From Methylosinus sp. PW1 (lineage in GTDB: Bacteria; Pseudomonadota; Alphaproteobacteria; Rhizobiales; Beijerinckiaceae), in contig NZ_JQNK01000009.1 in NCBI RefSeq assembly GCF_000745215.1, forward strand, positions 248,001 to 312,000: a DNA stretch of 64,000 nucleotides, in the 5' to 3' direction. Made by a program: the position numbers and the translations under genes. A model generated the notes under the pieces. It made no database searches. It saw only the letters and a program-made list of their open reading frames with translations, and was not told the DNA's origin. Below are positions 51,746-61,316 of the stretch, in pieces (the stretch's first letter is position 1; the number at the start of each line of letters is the position of its first letter).

Positions 51746-52065
51746 GAGAGCGCCGCCTTTCGCAGCGAGTCCATGCCGCGCCCATGCGCGCCACGGCTCA
51801 GGACGGGCGCCTCGTGAAAGGCCCGCCCGCGTCGGACTCTAGATATCGCATCGATGCGAACATCGGATAGAGGATCGCGCCATTCTCGGCCGCAGACCCG
51901 CCCCTACCGGGAGGCCTCGGCGTGAGCGAGAGCAGCGATGAGGAGGCGCGGGGGGACCCCGGCTCGGAATCGGCCCAGCAGCGCGCCGCGCGAGGGGCGC
52001 GAAATGGCTCGCGCGCGCCAACCCGTCGATTTGTCTGGTCTAGCGTGGATTATCGTAGGCGGGAG
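51746..52065. other. Intergenic region upstream of the P-type ATPase gene
   Basis: These 320 bases between the ATPase start and tRNA-Phe show no coding region I can support. The short frames seen are Arg-rich. It must contain the ATPase promoter (leftward). No clear operator or consensus promoter was recognised. Confidence 0.35.
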
Positions 52066-52141
52066 TGGTGCCCAGGGGCGGAATCGAACCACCGACACTG
52101 CGATTTTCAGTCGCATGCTCTACCAACTGAGCTACCTGGGC
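52066..52141 (-). tRNA. tRNA-Phe (GAA)
   Basis: The minus strand folds into a 76-base tRNA: acceptor GCCCAGG/CCTGGGC, D-arm AGCTCAGTTGGTAGAGC, anticodon arm GCGACTGAAAATCGC with anticodon GAA, and T-arm with GGTTCGATTCC. The 3' CCA is encoded. Discriminator base is A. All match bacterial tRNA-Phe. Confidence 0.97.
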
Positions 52142-52821
52142 CTAGGCGCCTCGCGACGCCGAGAGCGGGCTTATAGAAAGTGCCGCCGGCCTTGTCTAGA
52201 CCCCAAAAGCGTATTTCTCACGAGCCGCGCAAAACCGCAGGCGCGGCCGCTGTCGCCGAGCCCGCGCACGCGCGAAACCGCGAGAGCAACGGGGCCGGCC
52301 CTTCCCGTCCTGCGTGACATCTCGGGACGCGCTCACCATCTCGCCGCGCGCATCGACTCTAACGGATCATCGTCCCATTGTTGGCGGCGCCGCTTTTGCC
52401 TGATAGGTCCGCGCGCATCCTTCGCGCGATCCTTTGTCCCGATCGGAGACATCGTCTCGACCGCCGTATCATAATGTCCCATAGGCGCCAGAGGTGAGAG
52501 CGCGCAGATCATGCGATCGAAGCTCAATCGTTCTTTCGAGATTGAACGAGCAGACGCGGAGTCACTGAAGGATACATATAAAGACGAGTTGATAAAGACG
52601 AGTTGAGCATTTTCACATTAACTGTGCTTGTCAAAAAATCACTTTACGAGAGCGTAAGCGAACACATAAAAATGTATACAGTGAGAGTAGGACAACCTCA
52701 CCTCCACTAGCCGACCAGCCTCGCTGATAATGCTTGTATTCGAAGACGTAATTAGCCCCCTACCTCGTCGATTGTGATCGCATGGACGAGCGCCCTGGAA
52801 CCACAAGGGAAGATTTTTCTG
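52142..52821. other. AT-rich leader of the exopolysaccharide locus
   Basis: These 680 bases hold no supported gene. From about 52520 the sequence becomes markedly AT-richer than the rest of the window. It contains a perfect tandem duplication (ATAAAGACGAGTTG twice, 52578-52605), the A-rich TGTCAAAAAATCAC (52630-52643) and CACATAAAAATGTATACA (52663-52680). It probably holds the promoter and regulatory region for the polysaccharide operon that begins at 52822. The composition suggests acquisition or relaxed constraint. Confidence 0.45.
52578..52605 (+). repeat. 14-bp tandem repeat (2 copies)
   Basis: ATAAAGACGAGTTG is present twice back to back without mismatch. It lies in the AT-rich leader 217 bases ahead of the first glycosyltransferase start. 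It may be a recent slippage duplication or paired binding sites. Confidence 0.7.
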
Positions 52822-53979
52822 ATGCGTGTCGCGGTCGTGCACGATTGGCTCTATGTCCTAGGCGGCGCCGAGCGCGTCCTCGGCGAAATTTTGCAATGCT
52901 ATCCGCAAGCGCATGTCTTTTCGCTCTTCGACGTTCTCCCGCCCGCAGATCGCGCCGTTATCGGCATAGGTCGCGAGACGACCAGCTTTCTGCAAAGCGC
53001 GCCTTTCGTCGGCACGCATCATCGCTTGTATCTGCCGTTGATGCCATTGGCGATCGAGCAGTTCGATCTCTCCGCCTACGACCTCGTCATCTCCAGCAGC
53101 TTCGCCGCCGCGAAAGGCGTGCTGACGGGTCCCGATCAGATTCACATTTCCTATGTGCATTCGCCGATGCGATATGCGTGGGACATGCAGCATCAATATT
53201 TGCGCGACAATGGCTTCGAGAATGGGATCAAAGGAGCCGTCGCCCGCATATTGCTTCATTACCTGCGCATCTGGGACACGCGAACGGCGAACGGGCCGGA
53301 CGTCCTTGTCGCCAATTCGCAATTCGTCGCGCGGCGCATAAAGAAATCATATGGGCGGAAAGCAAAAGTGATCTATCCGCCGGTCTCGCTCGGCCGAGGC
53401 GGGGAGGTCTCGCGTCAGCCCTATTTCCTCACCGCCAGCCGGCTCGTGCCGTATAAGAATGTCGAAGCGATCGTGAAGGCCTTCGCCGAGCTAGAAGATC
53501 TTCGGCTGATTGTCGCGGGAGACGGCCCAGAGGCCGCGCGCCTGCGCAAGATCGCAACCGACAATGTCTCCTTCGAAGGTTTCGTCAGCGATGAGCGGCT
53601 TCGCTATCTGATGGCCTCCGCGCGCGCTTTCGTTTTCGCAGCCGAGGAGGATTTCGGCATCGTCGTGGTCGAGGCCATGTCGGAAGGAACCCCGGTGCTG
53701 GCGCTCGATCGTGGCGGCGCGAGGGAATCGGTGTCCGCGAGAGAGCCACGTTCGGGAATGTTCTTCGCGAATGCGACGCCGGCGGACATCGCCGACTGCC
53801 TACGCAGATTTGTCGCGGAAGAGGATCTGTTTTCCCGCACAGCCTGCCGAAGGCAAGCGCAGAATTTTTCGGCCGAGCGCTTTCGGCGAGAATTCAAAGA
53901 TCTCGTGGACCGAACGATCGCAGCTCGCGAGCACGGCAAGGAATCGAATTGGACGCCCGCATGGCCTATGACAATCTAG
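52822..53979 (+). CDS. GT4-family glycosyltransferase
   Basis: The 385-residue GT-B enzyme starts at ATG 52822 behind AAGGGAAG. Its N-terminal half opens MRVAVVHDWLYVLGGAERVLGEIL. The C-terminal donor half has YFLTASRLVPYKNVEAIVKAFAEL, VAGDGPEAARLRKIA and the EDFGIVVVEAMSEGTPVLALDRGG E-x7-E motif. It probably transfers mannose or a related sugar onto the lipid-linked repeat unit at the inner membrane. It is the first gene of the exopolysaccharide operon and overlaps the next gene. Confidence 0.9.
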   Translation: MRVAVVHDWLYVLGGAERVLGEILQCYPQAHVFSLFDVLPPADRAVIGIGRETTSFLQSAPFVGTHHRLYLPLMPLAIEQFDLSAYDLVISSSFAAAKGVLTGPDQIHISYVHSPMRYAWDMQHQYLRDNGFENGIKGAVARILLHYLRIWDTRTANGPDVLVANSQFVARRIKKSYGRKAKVIYPPVSLGRGGEVSRQPYFLTASRLVPYKNVEAIVKAFAELEDLRLIVAGDGPEAARLRKIATDNVSFEGFVSDERLRYLMASARAFVFAAEEDFGIVVVEAMSEGTPVLALDRGGARESVSAREPRSGMFFANATPADIADCLRRFVAEEDLFSRTACRRQAQNFSAERFRREFKDLVDRTIAAREHGKESNWTPAWPMTI

Positions 53980-56141
53980 GCGCAGCCGTTTCCGATCTGG
54001 AGCCGAGGCGCGCGACGAGCTATGCTGCAGACCCGCCGGGACGCGGACCGCTCGCCGCGCTGTGGCGACGCAAAGTGATATTCGTGGTGATTTTCATCAC
54101 GATCCTCGGCGCTTTCATCGCTGCGCTCCTCGTGCTGCCGGTTCAATATATGGCGACCGGCTCGGTGATCGTCGCCGAGCAGGAGCCCGGCGACAATAAT
54201 TCTTCCGCCGTTTGGGCGCAGAAGGCCGGCGATCCCGCCGATATGGAGAGTCAGCTTCTCATCATCGGCTCGTCGCGCGTGCTGAAGGCGGCGATCGCCT
54301 CGCCCGGCATTCTCGAATTGGCGTTGCAGGATTGCGCCGCCAGCAAAGGGATCGGCGCCTTGCTGGAGAAGCTCGGCCGCCACTCGGGCTGCGACAAGCT
54401 GAAAGAAGACGCCGACGCGCTGGTCGAGTTCGTACGCACGCGCTATTCCATCGGCAATGTCGGGCGATCGCGCGTCATTGGCATTTCGTACCAATCCACT
54501 CGGCCGGACATTGCGCAGAAAATGGCCAATGCGCTGATCTCCGCCTTCCTCGAGGATCAGCGCGCGAATCTTTCGTCCGGGCGCCAGCACGCCGCGGATT
54601 GGCTGTGGGCCGAGGTCCATCGGCTCGAGACCGAATTGCGCGACGACGACGGCAAGATTCAAGAATATAAGCGCAAGAAGGGCCTCGCGCGCGGAACCAA
54701 TGCGCTGATCGACTCCGAACGCCTGACCAGCCTCACGCAGCAGCTTTCCACCGCCGAGGCCACGCGCGCGGAGGCGTCGGCGCGGTTGAAGGAGATCACC
54801 GCGAACAAGGGAAAGGGCTTGGCCGACTCGCCCGCCGTGCTGGCGAGCCGCAGCGTTTCCGATCTCAAGCAGCAGCTCACCATGATCGAGATGCGGCTCG
54901 CTTCCGCCCGGACCACGCTCGGCGATCGGCATCCGGCCATGCGCGAATTGGAGCAGGAGCGCGACATCGCCCAGCGACGGCTCGCCGCCGAGGTCGCCGG
55001 AGTCGCCGCCGCGGTGAAACGCAATTACGAAGCCGCCAACTCTCTCGTCGCCTCGCTGAAAGCCAAAGTGGAGGGCGCCAAGACAGAGGTCGGCGACGCA
55101 ATGATCGACCAGGGCTCCATAGAGACGCTGGTGCATGGCGTCGATATGAAGAGGCGCCAATATTCGGAGCTCTACAAGCGCGCCAGCGAGCTCGATGCGG
55201 ATCGTCGCGTGCTGAACGGAAGCACGCGCCTCGTGGGCTTGGCCGAGCTGCCCAATGTGCCCTACTTCCCGAAGAAGCTGCCGTTCCTCGCAGCGGGATT
55301 GACGCTGGCCACGCTGCTCGGAGCCACGGCGGCGATTTTGCGCGACCGCTTCGACAAGAGCCTGCGCGGCTCGGCCGAGCTGGCCGGTCTCCCCGGCGAC
55401 GCGCCATGTGTGGAGCTGCCGCATTTGCGCAGCGCGCGCCCCAGGCTCTTCGGCATGCCGGCGCGTCGAGATCACGCCCTGCCCTTGAAGGTCCTCATCG
55501 AGCTCGCGGAGAGCGACGAGGCTGCGCAGCGCGCGCTGTTCGAGATCTATTCGAGCGCGCGCATCGACGAGGCGAAAGGTTCGAGAATCATCGCCGTGAC
55601 CTCACCCGCGCGCGGCGACGGCAAGACATTCCTCACTCTCGCCCTGGCGCATTTCGTGGCGACGATGGGGCATCGCGTGCTGGCCGTCGAATGTGACCGC
55701 GCCAGTCCCTGCTTCGAATCCGCGCTCGACCTCGAGCACGGCCCGGGTCTGCTCGAGGCGCTGGACGCAACGGCGCCTCTGCGGGACTGCGTGACGGGAA
55801 CCGCCTCGCGAATGCTCGACGCTCTGCCTCTCGGCGCCTCCGGCAAAGCGGCGCCGACGCAGATCGGCAAGCGCATCGAGACCGTGCTGAAATCAACGCG
55901 CGACTATGATCTCGTCCTGCTCGACTGCCCGCCGGCGGATGCATTGGACGCGCGCCTTCTGGCTCGTCAGGCGGATTCGATCCTGCTCTGCGCACGCGCC
56001 GGAGGATGCTCGGCGGAGGAAGCGCTCGCCACGAGCGAGGTGCTCACGGCTTCCGGCGGGCGGCTGCTCGGCCTCGTCGTCAATATGGCGGAGCGCGACG
56101 CGCCGCCATTCCAGCAACGCCTCTCGCGTGTAACGGCCTGA
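53949..56141 (+). CDS. Polysaccharide co-polymerase / BY-kinase (Wzc/ExoP-like)
   Basis: The protein is 730 residues from a TTG at 53949 behind AAGGA, or 726 from the ATG at 53961. The Wzz part (residues 40-465) has TM1 at 43-63, a long coiled-coil periplasmic domain (220-420) and TM2 at 445-464 with a PNVPYFPKKLP motif before it. The cytosolic kinase part (530-715) has Walker A PARGDGKT (553-560) and Walker B LVLLDCP (Asp659). The A' motif is unusual (LAVECDRASP). There is no Tyr-rich C-terminal tail. It controls chain length and export of the polysaccharide. Kinase autophosphorylation may be lost. Confidence 0.88.
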   Translation: MDARMAYDNLGAAVSDLEPRRATSYAADPPGRGPLAALWRRKVIFVVIFITILGAFIAALLVLPVQYMATGSVIVAEQEPGDNNSSAVWAQKAGDPADMESQLLIIGSSRVLKAAIASPGILELALQDCAASKGIGALLEKLGRHSGCDKLKEDADALVEFVRTRYSIGNVGRSRVIGISYQSTRPDIAQKMANALISAFLEDQRANLSSGRQHAADWLWAEVHRLETELRDDDGKIQEYKRKKGLARGTNALIDSERLTSLTQQLSTAEATRAEASARLKEITANKGKGLADSPAVLASRSVSDLKQQLTMIEMRLASARTTLGDRHPAMRELEQERDIAQRRLAAEVAGVAAAVKRNYEAANSLVASLKAKVEGAKTEVGDAMIDQGSIETLVHGVDMKRRQYSELYKRASELDADRRVLNGSTRLVGLAELPNVPYFPKKLPFLAAGLTLATLLGATAAILRDRFDKSLRGSAELAGLPGDAPCVELPHLRSARPRLFGMPARRDHALPLKVLIELAESDEAAQRALFEIYSSARIDEAKGSRIIAVTSPARGDGKTFLTLALAHFVATMGHRVLAVECDRASPCFESALDLEHGPGLLEALDATAPLRDCVTGTASRMLDALPLGASGKAAPTQIGKRIETVLKSTRDYDLVLLDCPPADALDARLLARQADSILLCARAGGCSAEEALATSEVLTASGGRLLGLVVNMAERDAPPFQQRLSRVTA

Positions 56142-56148
56142 GGCGGAG

Positions 56149-57579
56149 ATGGCGAATCTCGCTGGCGCCAGAACACAGGACCGATTCCATCGCGACGCGG
56201 CGACGAGCGCGCGGGACCATTTGATCGGATGCGCCGCCGCGCTCACCACATTGCTGATCGCCGGCGCTGTCGGGCCTTTCCTCGGCGCGCCCGCACGCGC
56301 GCTCTATGTGCTCGCCTGCGCTTCTGTCGGATGGCGGACATGGCGGCGCGGACCCTCGGCTCATATCGGAGCCGCGCTGCTCTTGTTTCTCTTCACGCCC
56401 TTCGTGCGGCGGCTGGTCGACGTCCGCCTCGGCTATGACACGAGCAGCCTGATGCTGGTGGGGCCGCTGGCCTGCCTCATGGCGCCTCTTTCCCACATGC
56501 TCGGCCTCATGACATCGGCGGGCCGGATGCGGCGCATGGAGCCTCTGCTCATGGTCATCGCCTGCGTCGTCTATGCGATGATCCTCACCTTGTTCAAAGG
56601 CGAATGGATGAGCGCCGCGCGCGACACCGTCAAATGGTTCGCTCCCCTGCTCTACGCCATGCTGCTCGCGGAAACCGCCGACAGGGACGAAATTCTCGCC
56701 GCCGTCACCAATGTCTTCGCGATCGTTTTGCCGATCATCGGCGTCTATGGCGTCGTGCAATATGTCGATCCGGCCGTCTGGGATCGCTATTGGATGCAGA
56801 ATGCGCCGATCACGTCCATCGGGCAGCCCCTCCCCTATAGCGTGCGCGTCTTCAGCACGATGAATGCGCCCGCGGGCTTTGCGACCTTCACCGCCGTAGG
56901 GCTGCTGCTCGTGTGGTTTCGCAAAAGTGATTGGCTGTCGCAGATCGCCACGGCGCCCGCGGCGCTCGCGCTGTTTCTCTCTCTGTATCGCACGGCCTGG
57001 ATATCGCTCGTCGTGGCCATGCTGTTCTGCGCCATGTTCCGCGCGACGCGCGGACGCTCCTTTACCATGATGTTCGGCGTCTGCGCGGCGACGATCGTCG
57101 CTCTGGTCGCGACTCCCTTCGGCGAGTCGATCAGCGCGAGATTGGCGACCTTCTCGGAAGGCAGCCACGACGGCAGCGCGCGCGAGCGCATCGATCAATA
57201 TTCCGCCTTGTGGAATCTTTCCGACAGCTCGCTGATCGGCGCCGGATTCACCACGGTCGACACGGGCGTCGCCGGCTCGCAGCCGGTCGACGGCATGATC
57301 ATAGCCTGCTGGCAGTCGATGGGCATCGTCTTCGGCCTCATCTGCCTCTTCGCGCTGGTGTGGGTCGCTGTCTCGGCGATCGTCGGCGCGCTGAACGACG
57401 GCCACGCGGAGAGCGTCATGCTCGGCGCATTCGGCGCCTTCTTCCTTGTGCAATTGCCGCTCGCCGGCATAGGCTCGGGCGAAGCAGGCTTTCTCTTCTG
57501 GACCTTCATGGCGCTCGCGCTGGCCTCCGTCCCGATGCGCGGCTTGCAGCGCCGCCTCGACATAGGGCGGCGCCGATGA
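56149..57579 (+). CDS. O-antigen ligase/polymerase-like membrane protein (Wzy-like)
   Basis: The 476-residue integral membrane protein has about eleven helices and a large periplasmic loop (residues about 340-390) carrying SARERIDQYSALWNLSDSSLIGAGF, the loop typical of Wzy/WaaL family proteins. It presumably polymerises the lipid-linked repeat unit. Sequence conservation in this family is low, so the call rests on topology and on the neighbours (Wzc-like and Wzx-like genes). It overlaps the next gene by 4 bases. Confidence 0.75.
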   Translation: MANLAGARTQDRFHRDAATSARDHLIGCAAALTTLLIAGAVGPFLGAPARALYVLACASVGWRTWRRGPSAHIGAALLLFLFTPFVRRLVDVRLGYDTSSLMLVGPLACLMAPLSHMLGLMTSAGRMRRMEPLLMVIACVVYAMILTLFKGEWMSAARDTVKWFAPLLYAMLLAETADRDEILAAVTNVFAIVLPIIGVYGVVQYVDPAVWDRYWMQNAPITSIGQPLPYSVRVFSTMNAPAGFATFTAVGLLLVWFRKSDWLSQIATAPAALALFLSLYRTAWISLVVAMLFCAMFRATRGRSFTMMFGVCAATIVALVATPFGESISARLATFSEGSHDGSARERIDQYSALWNLSDSSLIGAGFTTVDTGVAGSQPVDGMIIACWQSMGIVFGLICLFALVWVAVSAIVGALNDGHAESVMLGAFGAFFLVQLPLAGIGSGEAGFLFWTFMALALASVPMRGLQRRLDIGRRR

Positions 57580-59153
57580 GCTGGACGCAGCGCCTTCGCA
57601 GCTCGGCGCCTCCGCTGAGCGCTCCGATCTCGCCCGCCGCGCCGACGCGCGCCGCGCCGCGCAAAATCGCCGCGCTGCTGATGCTCGGCGCGCTCGCCAG
57701 CAAGATTCTCGGATTCGCGCGCGAGATATTGATGGCGCAAGTGCTGGGCGCGTCGCTGCTGGCCGACGGCTATAGAGGCGCCGTCACGGTGATCTTGCTG
57801 CCCTTGTGCTTTTTGCAGAATGAGAGCGCGCCGGCCATTCTAATCCCCATGCTGCAACGCGCCCAGGCGGAAGGGCGCGCCCCTCGCCTGCTCGCCTCGC
57901 TCTGCTGCGCGCTGACGCTCGTCGCCATTGCGGTGATGCTCTGCGTGCAGACGCTCGGCGCCTGGTGGATCGATCTGATGCTCGGCGGCTTCACGCCAGA
58001 GGGCAAGTCGCTGACGCTGAGCTATGTCGAGATCATGAGCTTCGCCATGCCGGCCTCCGTGCTGGTAAACACGCTGGCGGCGGGCGAGATCGCGCTCGGC
58101 AAGACGCGACTCTCCAATCTGCGCGCCGGCCTCTTGAATCTGTCGATGATCATCGGCCTCGCCCTCTATGCCTTCCTCGGCTGGTTCGGCGCGCTCGCCT
58201 GGCCCTTCACCCTCTCCTTCAACGCCTTGGCGCTGTTCGGCCTCTGGTTGCGCTATCGGGAGCGCACGCTGGACCCGAGCGGCGCGCATCCCGCATTGAT
58301 TTTTGCGGCCGGACGCGAGTTTCTGTGGCGCCTGCGCCCTTTGCTCGCGCTTCCTTTCGCGGAACAGACGCAGGTCTGGATCGAGCGCTTGGCGGCCTCG
58401 CGCAACGTCACCGGCGCAGTGGCCTCGCTCGACTATTCGCGCACGCTCTCGGACACTGCGCTGCTGCTCATCAGCCAGCCGGTCGGGCTCGCCTATATGT
58501 CGAGCTATCGGAAGGACGAGAGCCATCGTCAGATCGAAGCGATCACGCGCCTCATCCTCGCGCTCACCGTCCCGGCCTCCGCCTTCGTCTTCGTCTTCGC
58601 ATCCGATATCGTGCGGCTGGTGTTTTTCCGCGGCGCCTTCTCGGAGACCGGCCTGCTGCTCGCGAGCGCGACGCTGCGCGGCGTCTCCATCGGCCTGTGG
58701 GCCTCGACGCTCGGATGGATTCTCCTGCGGCATCTCAATAGCGAAGGCCGCAATGCGCGGGCAACGCTGATCGTCGTCGGAGCCTATCTCGTCAATATCG
58801 TCATCAACGCGCTCGGCGCATGGCTCGCGCCGCCGCTCGGCCTCGGCATGCTGCTGATCGGCCTCGGCGAGAGCGCCCGCAGCCTCACATTGCTGGCCGG
58901 GACGACATGGGCCTTGCCCAATCGTGGACGGATATTGTCGCTGACATGCGTGGCGGCCGCGCCCGGCGCCGCCATGCTGGCGGCCGGATGGATGATCGAG
59001 GCGCAAGCGAGCGCCCTGGCGCCGCGGCTCATCGCCGGCGCCGCAGCTTGCGCAGTCTGCACCGCGGCCGGAGCATTCGTGCTGCTGCCGCAGCTGCGCG
59101 GCGCGGGCTTTTCGAAGCTGCGAAAATTGCTTGGACCAGGAGAGCGGCCATGA
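57576..59153 (+). CDS. MurJ/Wzx-like lipid-linked oligosaccharide flippase
   Basis: The 525-residue protein has about 13-14 hydrophobic helices. It starts at ATG 57576, which overlaps the previous stop. The region KIAALLMLGALASKILGFAREILMAQVLGAS, with FLQNESAPAILIPML, follows the MviN/MurJ (MOP exporter) pattern. In this locus it most likely flips the undecaprenyl-linked repeat unit across the inner membrane. A second, housekeeping MurJ would be expected elsewhere in the genome. The stop overlaps the deacetylase ATG by 4 bases. Confidence 0.82.
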   Translation: MSWTQRLRSSAPPLSAPISPAAPTRAAPRKIAALLMLGALASKILGFAREILMAQVLGASLLADGYRGAVTVILLPLCFLQNESAPAILIPMLQRAQAEGRAPRLLASLCCALTLVAIAVMLCVQTLGAWWIDLMLGGFTPEGKSLTLSYVEIMSFAMPASVLVNTLAAGEIALGKTRLSNLRAGLLNLSMIIGLALYAFLGWFGALAWPFTLSFNALALFGLWLRYRERTLDPSGAHPALIFAAGREFLWRLRPLLALPFAEQTQVWIERLAASRNVTGAVASLDYSRTLSDTALLLISQPVGLAYMSSYRKDESHRQIEAITRLILALTVPASAFVFVFASDIVRLVFFRGAFSETGLLLASATLRGVSIGLWASTLGWILLRHLNSEGRNARATLIVVGAYLVNIVINALGAWLAPPLGLGMLLIGLGESARSLTLLAGTTWALPNRGRILSLTCVAAAPGAAMLAAGWMIEAQASALAPRLIAGAAACAVCTAAGAFVLLPQLRGAGFSKLRKLLGPGERP

Positions 59154-60166
59154 GTCTCGCGTCGAGCTTGACAGACGTTCTGCCGATGGAGGCGGCGCTG
59201 CGACCCATCGGCGCACTCCTCGACAGGGCGAGAGGCGCGCGCGGCTGTCTGCTCACCTTTCATCGCGCCGCGCCGAGCGCACTATGGCAGCGGCTGCCCA
59301 ATCGCAATTTCTATCTCGATCTCGCCTATCTCGATCGCCTGCTCGTCTATTTGAAGGCGCAGCGCTGGTCGATCGTGACCATGGAAGAGGCGATAGAGCG
59401 CGCAGCCGCAAATCGTCCCGGCGACCGCTTCGTGAATTTTTCCGTCGATGATTGCTACCGCGACGCTTTCGAGGAGATCGTCCCGCTGTTTCGCGCGCAT
59501 GAAGCGCCGGTGACGCTCTTCGTGACCACGGGCATTCCCGATGGAACAATGTCGATGTGGCACGCCGGCCTCGAGGACATCATCCTGAGCAAGGACTACG
59601 TCATTCACGACGGGCGGACAGTGAAAGTCGAGACCGCGCAAGACAAGCGCGCCGTTTATGCGGCGATGGAGCGGGCCTGGGAAGGCCCTCGCGCCGGCGC
59701 GCGCTATTCGGCCTTTTGCGCGGAGAATGGATTCGAGGAAGCGCAGCTGCGCGAGAAGCACGCCATCTCCTGGGACATGCTGGAATCGCTGGCGCGCGAT
59801 CCGCTCGTCGAGATCGGCGCGCATACGGTCGATCATCCGCGCGTCTCGGCGCTCGCCGAAGCGGAGGCGCTCGCCGAGCTCGAAGCCTGCAGTCAGCGCC
59901 TGCGCGAGCGGCTCGGCAGAGATGTTCGACATTTCGCCTTTCCCTTCGGCCGCGCGGCCGACGCCGGCGAGCGCGATTTCGAGCTCGCGCGGCGCGCCGG
60001 CTTTTCCTCGGCGGCGACGACGCGCAAGGGCGTGATGGGGCGCCGGAGCAATGTGTTCAGCCTGCCGCGCAACACGCTGAATGGCGGCGCGAGAAGTCTT
60101 GCGATGGCCGAGATGCATTTGACCGGCGCGTCTGGCGTCGTCGCGAGGATGCTCAGCCGTGTCTGA
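59150..60166 (+). CDS. Polysaccharide deacetylase (NodB domain)
   Basis: The 338-residue protein starts at ATG 59150 behind AGGAGAG. Carbohydrate esterase 4 motifs are NFSVDDCYRD with Asp100-Asp101, and the metal His pair in GAHTVDHPRVS (His225, His229). A family RHFAFPFGR block occurs near residue 265. It removes N- or O-acetyl groups from the growing polysaccharide. No signal peptide is seen, so it may act on cytosolic lipid-linked intermediates. It overlaps the next gene by 8 bases. Confidence 0.87.
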   Translation: MSLASSLTDVLPMEAALRPIGALLDRARGARGCLLTFHRAAPSALWQRLPNRNFYLDLAYLDRLLVYLKAQRWSIVTMEEAIERAAANRPGDRFVNFSVDDCYRDAFEEIVPLFRAHEAPVTLFVTTGIPDGTMSMWHAGLEDIILSKDYVIHDGRTVKVETAQDKRAVYAAMERAWEGPRAGARYSAFCAENGFEEAQLREKHAISWDMLESLARDPLVEIGAHTVDHPRVSALAEAEALAELEACSQRLRERLGRDVRHFAFPFGRAADAGERDFELARRAGFSSAATTRKGVMGRRSNVFSLPRNTLNGGARSLAMAEMHLTGASGVVARMLSRV

Positions 60167-61316
60167 CCTTCGCAGCGCCCCCTCCCCTCTGCGCGTCGTC
60201 TCCGTTGCGCATTCCGCCGTCGGCCAAAAAGGCGGACGTCAGCGCTACACGCCTCTGCTCCGGCAGAGCGATCTCGATCTGCATCTCGTCGTGCCGAAAA
60301 ATTGGCGCGAGTTCGGCCGCGCGCTCACCGGCGAGCCCGCAATCGACCCCGATATGCAGCTGCATGTGCTGCCGATCCTGTTTCCGAGCGCCGGACCGCT
60401 GAACTGGTATCTGCATTTCTATCCGCGACTCCCACGCCTGCTACGCAAGCTGCGGCCGCATGTGCTGCATCTTTGGGAGGAGCCTTGGAGCATAGTGGCG
60501 CTGCAAGCCGCGCTGACGAAGCAGGATGCGGCGCTCGTGCTCGAGGTCGATCAGAATATTCTCAAGACCCTGCCGCCGCCCTTCGAGACCATTCGCCGCT
60601 TCGTGCTGAAGAAATGCGCGCATATTCTCGCGCGCAGCCCGGACGCCGAGGCCGTGGTGAGGGCTGGCGGCTATGAGGGTCCGGTCACGATGATCGGCTA
60701 TGGCGTGGATCAGGACTGCTTCCGTCCCGATCGCGTCGCGCCGCCGCGGGGTGCGGGAGTGCGCATCGGCTACGTCGGCCGTCTCGTCGAGGAGAAGGGA
60801 CTCGACGATGTGCTGGATGCGATCGCGCGCGCGGAGGCGCGAGTCGACCTCGATCTGATCGGCGCCGGCCCGCATGAAGGCAAATTGCGCGCGCGCGTGG
60901 AGCGCCTCGGCCTCGTCGAGCGCGTGAGCTTTCGCGATTGGGCGCCGCCGCATGAGGTCGCGCAATTCATGCGTGGGCTCGACGCGCTGATCTTGTTCAC
61001 GCGCACCACGCCGCGCGTCCGCGAGCAATTCGGCCGCGTCATCATCGAGGCGCAGAGCTGCGGCGTGCCGGTGATCGGCTCTACCGGCGGCGCGATCCCC
61101 GATGTGATCGGCGAAGGCGGATGGGTCGCGCCCGAACGCGACAGCGCGGCGCTCGCGCGCCTGCTCGACGACATCGCCGCCGGCAAAGAAGATGTGCGCG
61201 CAAAGTCACGCGCCGCGCTGGAGAATGTCGCGACGCGATTCACCTATCACGAGGTCGCGCGCACGCTGCGGCGCGCTTGGCTCGAGGCCTATCATGCAAC
61301 GTCGCTCAGAGCTTAG
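60159..61316 (+). CDS. GT4-family glycosyltransferase
   Basis: The 385-residue GT-B enzyme starts with GTG at 60159 inside the deacetylase end. Donor-binding motifs are IGYVGRLVEEKGLDDVLDAIARAE, LIGAGPHEGKLRARVERLGL and REQFGRVIIEAQSCGVPVIGSTGGAIPDVIGEGG (E-x7-E). It adds a sugar to the repeat unit. Its 3' end overlaps by 11 bases the 3' end of the opposed glycosidase gene. Confidence 0.9.
   Translation: MSDLRSAPSPLRVVSVAHSAVGQKGGRQRYTPLLRQSDLDLHLVVPKNWREFGRALTGEPAIDPDMQLHVLPILFPSAGPLNWYLHFYPRLPRLLRKLRPHVLHLWEEPWSIVALQAALTKQDAALVLEVDQNILKTLPPPFETIRRFVLKKCAHILARSPDAEAVVRAGGYEGPVTMIGYGVDQDCFRPDRVAPPRGAGVRIGYVGRLVEEKGLDDVLDAIARAEARVDLDLIGAGPHEGKLRARVERLGLVERVSFRDWAPPHEVAQFMRGLDALILFTRTTPRVREQFGRVIIEAQSCGVPVIGSTGGAIPDVIGEGGWVAPERDSAALARLLDDIAAGKEDVRAKSRAALENVATRFTYHEVARTLRRAWLEAYHATSLRA

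Noticed and set aside
48992..51817. 941-codon frame antisense to the P-type ATPase
   Set aside because: Asp/Arg/His-rich shadow sequence. The ATPase motifs on the other strand are decisive.
51938..52474. Open frame across tRNA-Phe
   Set aside because: It runs through the tRNA gene and an intergenic region. Composition is not coding-like.
52066..52822. Genomic-island boundary at tRNA-Phe
   Set aside because: No integrase, transposase or repeated tRNA 3' end was found inside the window, so an island cannot be claimed. It is kept only as a question in the findings.
52639..52842. 67-codon minus-strand frame in the AT-rich leader
   Set aside because: No ribosome site, no family features, and it overlaps the glycosyltransferase start.
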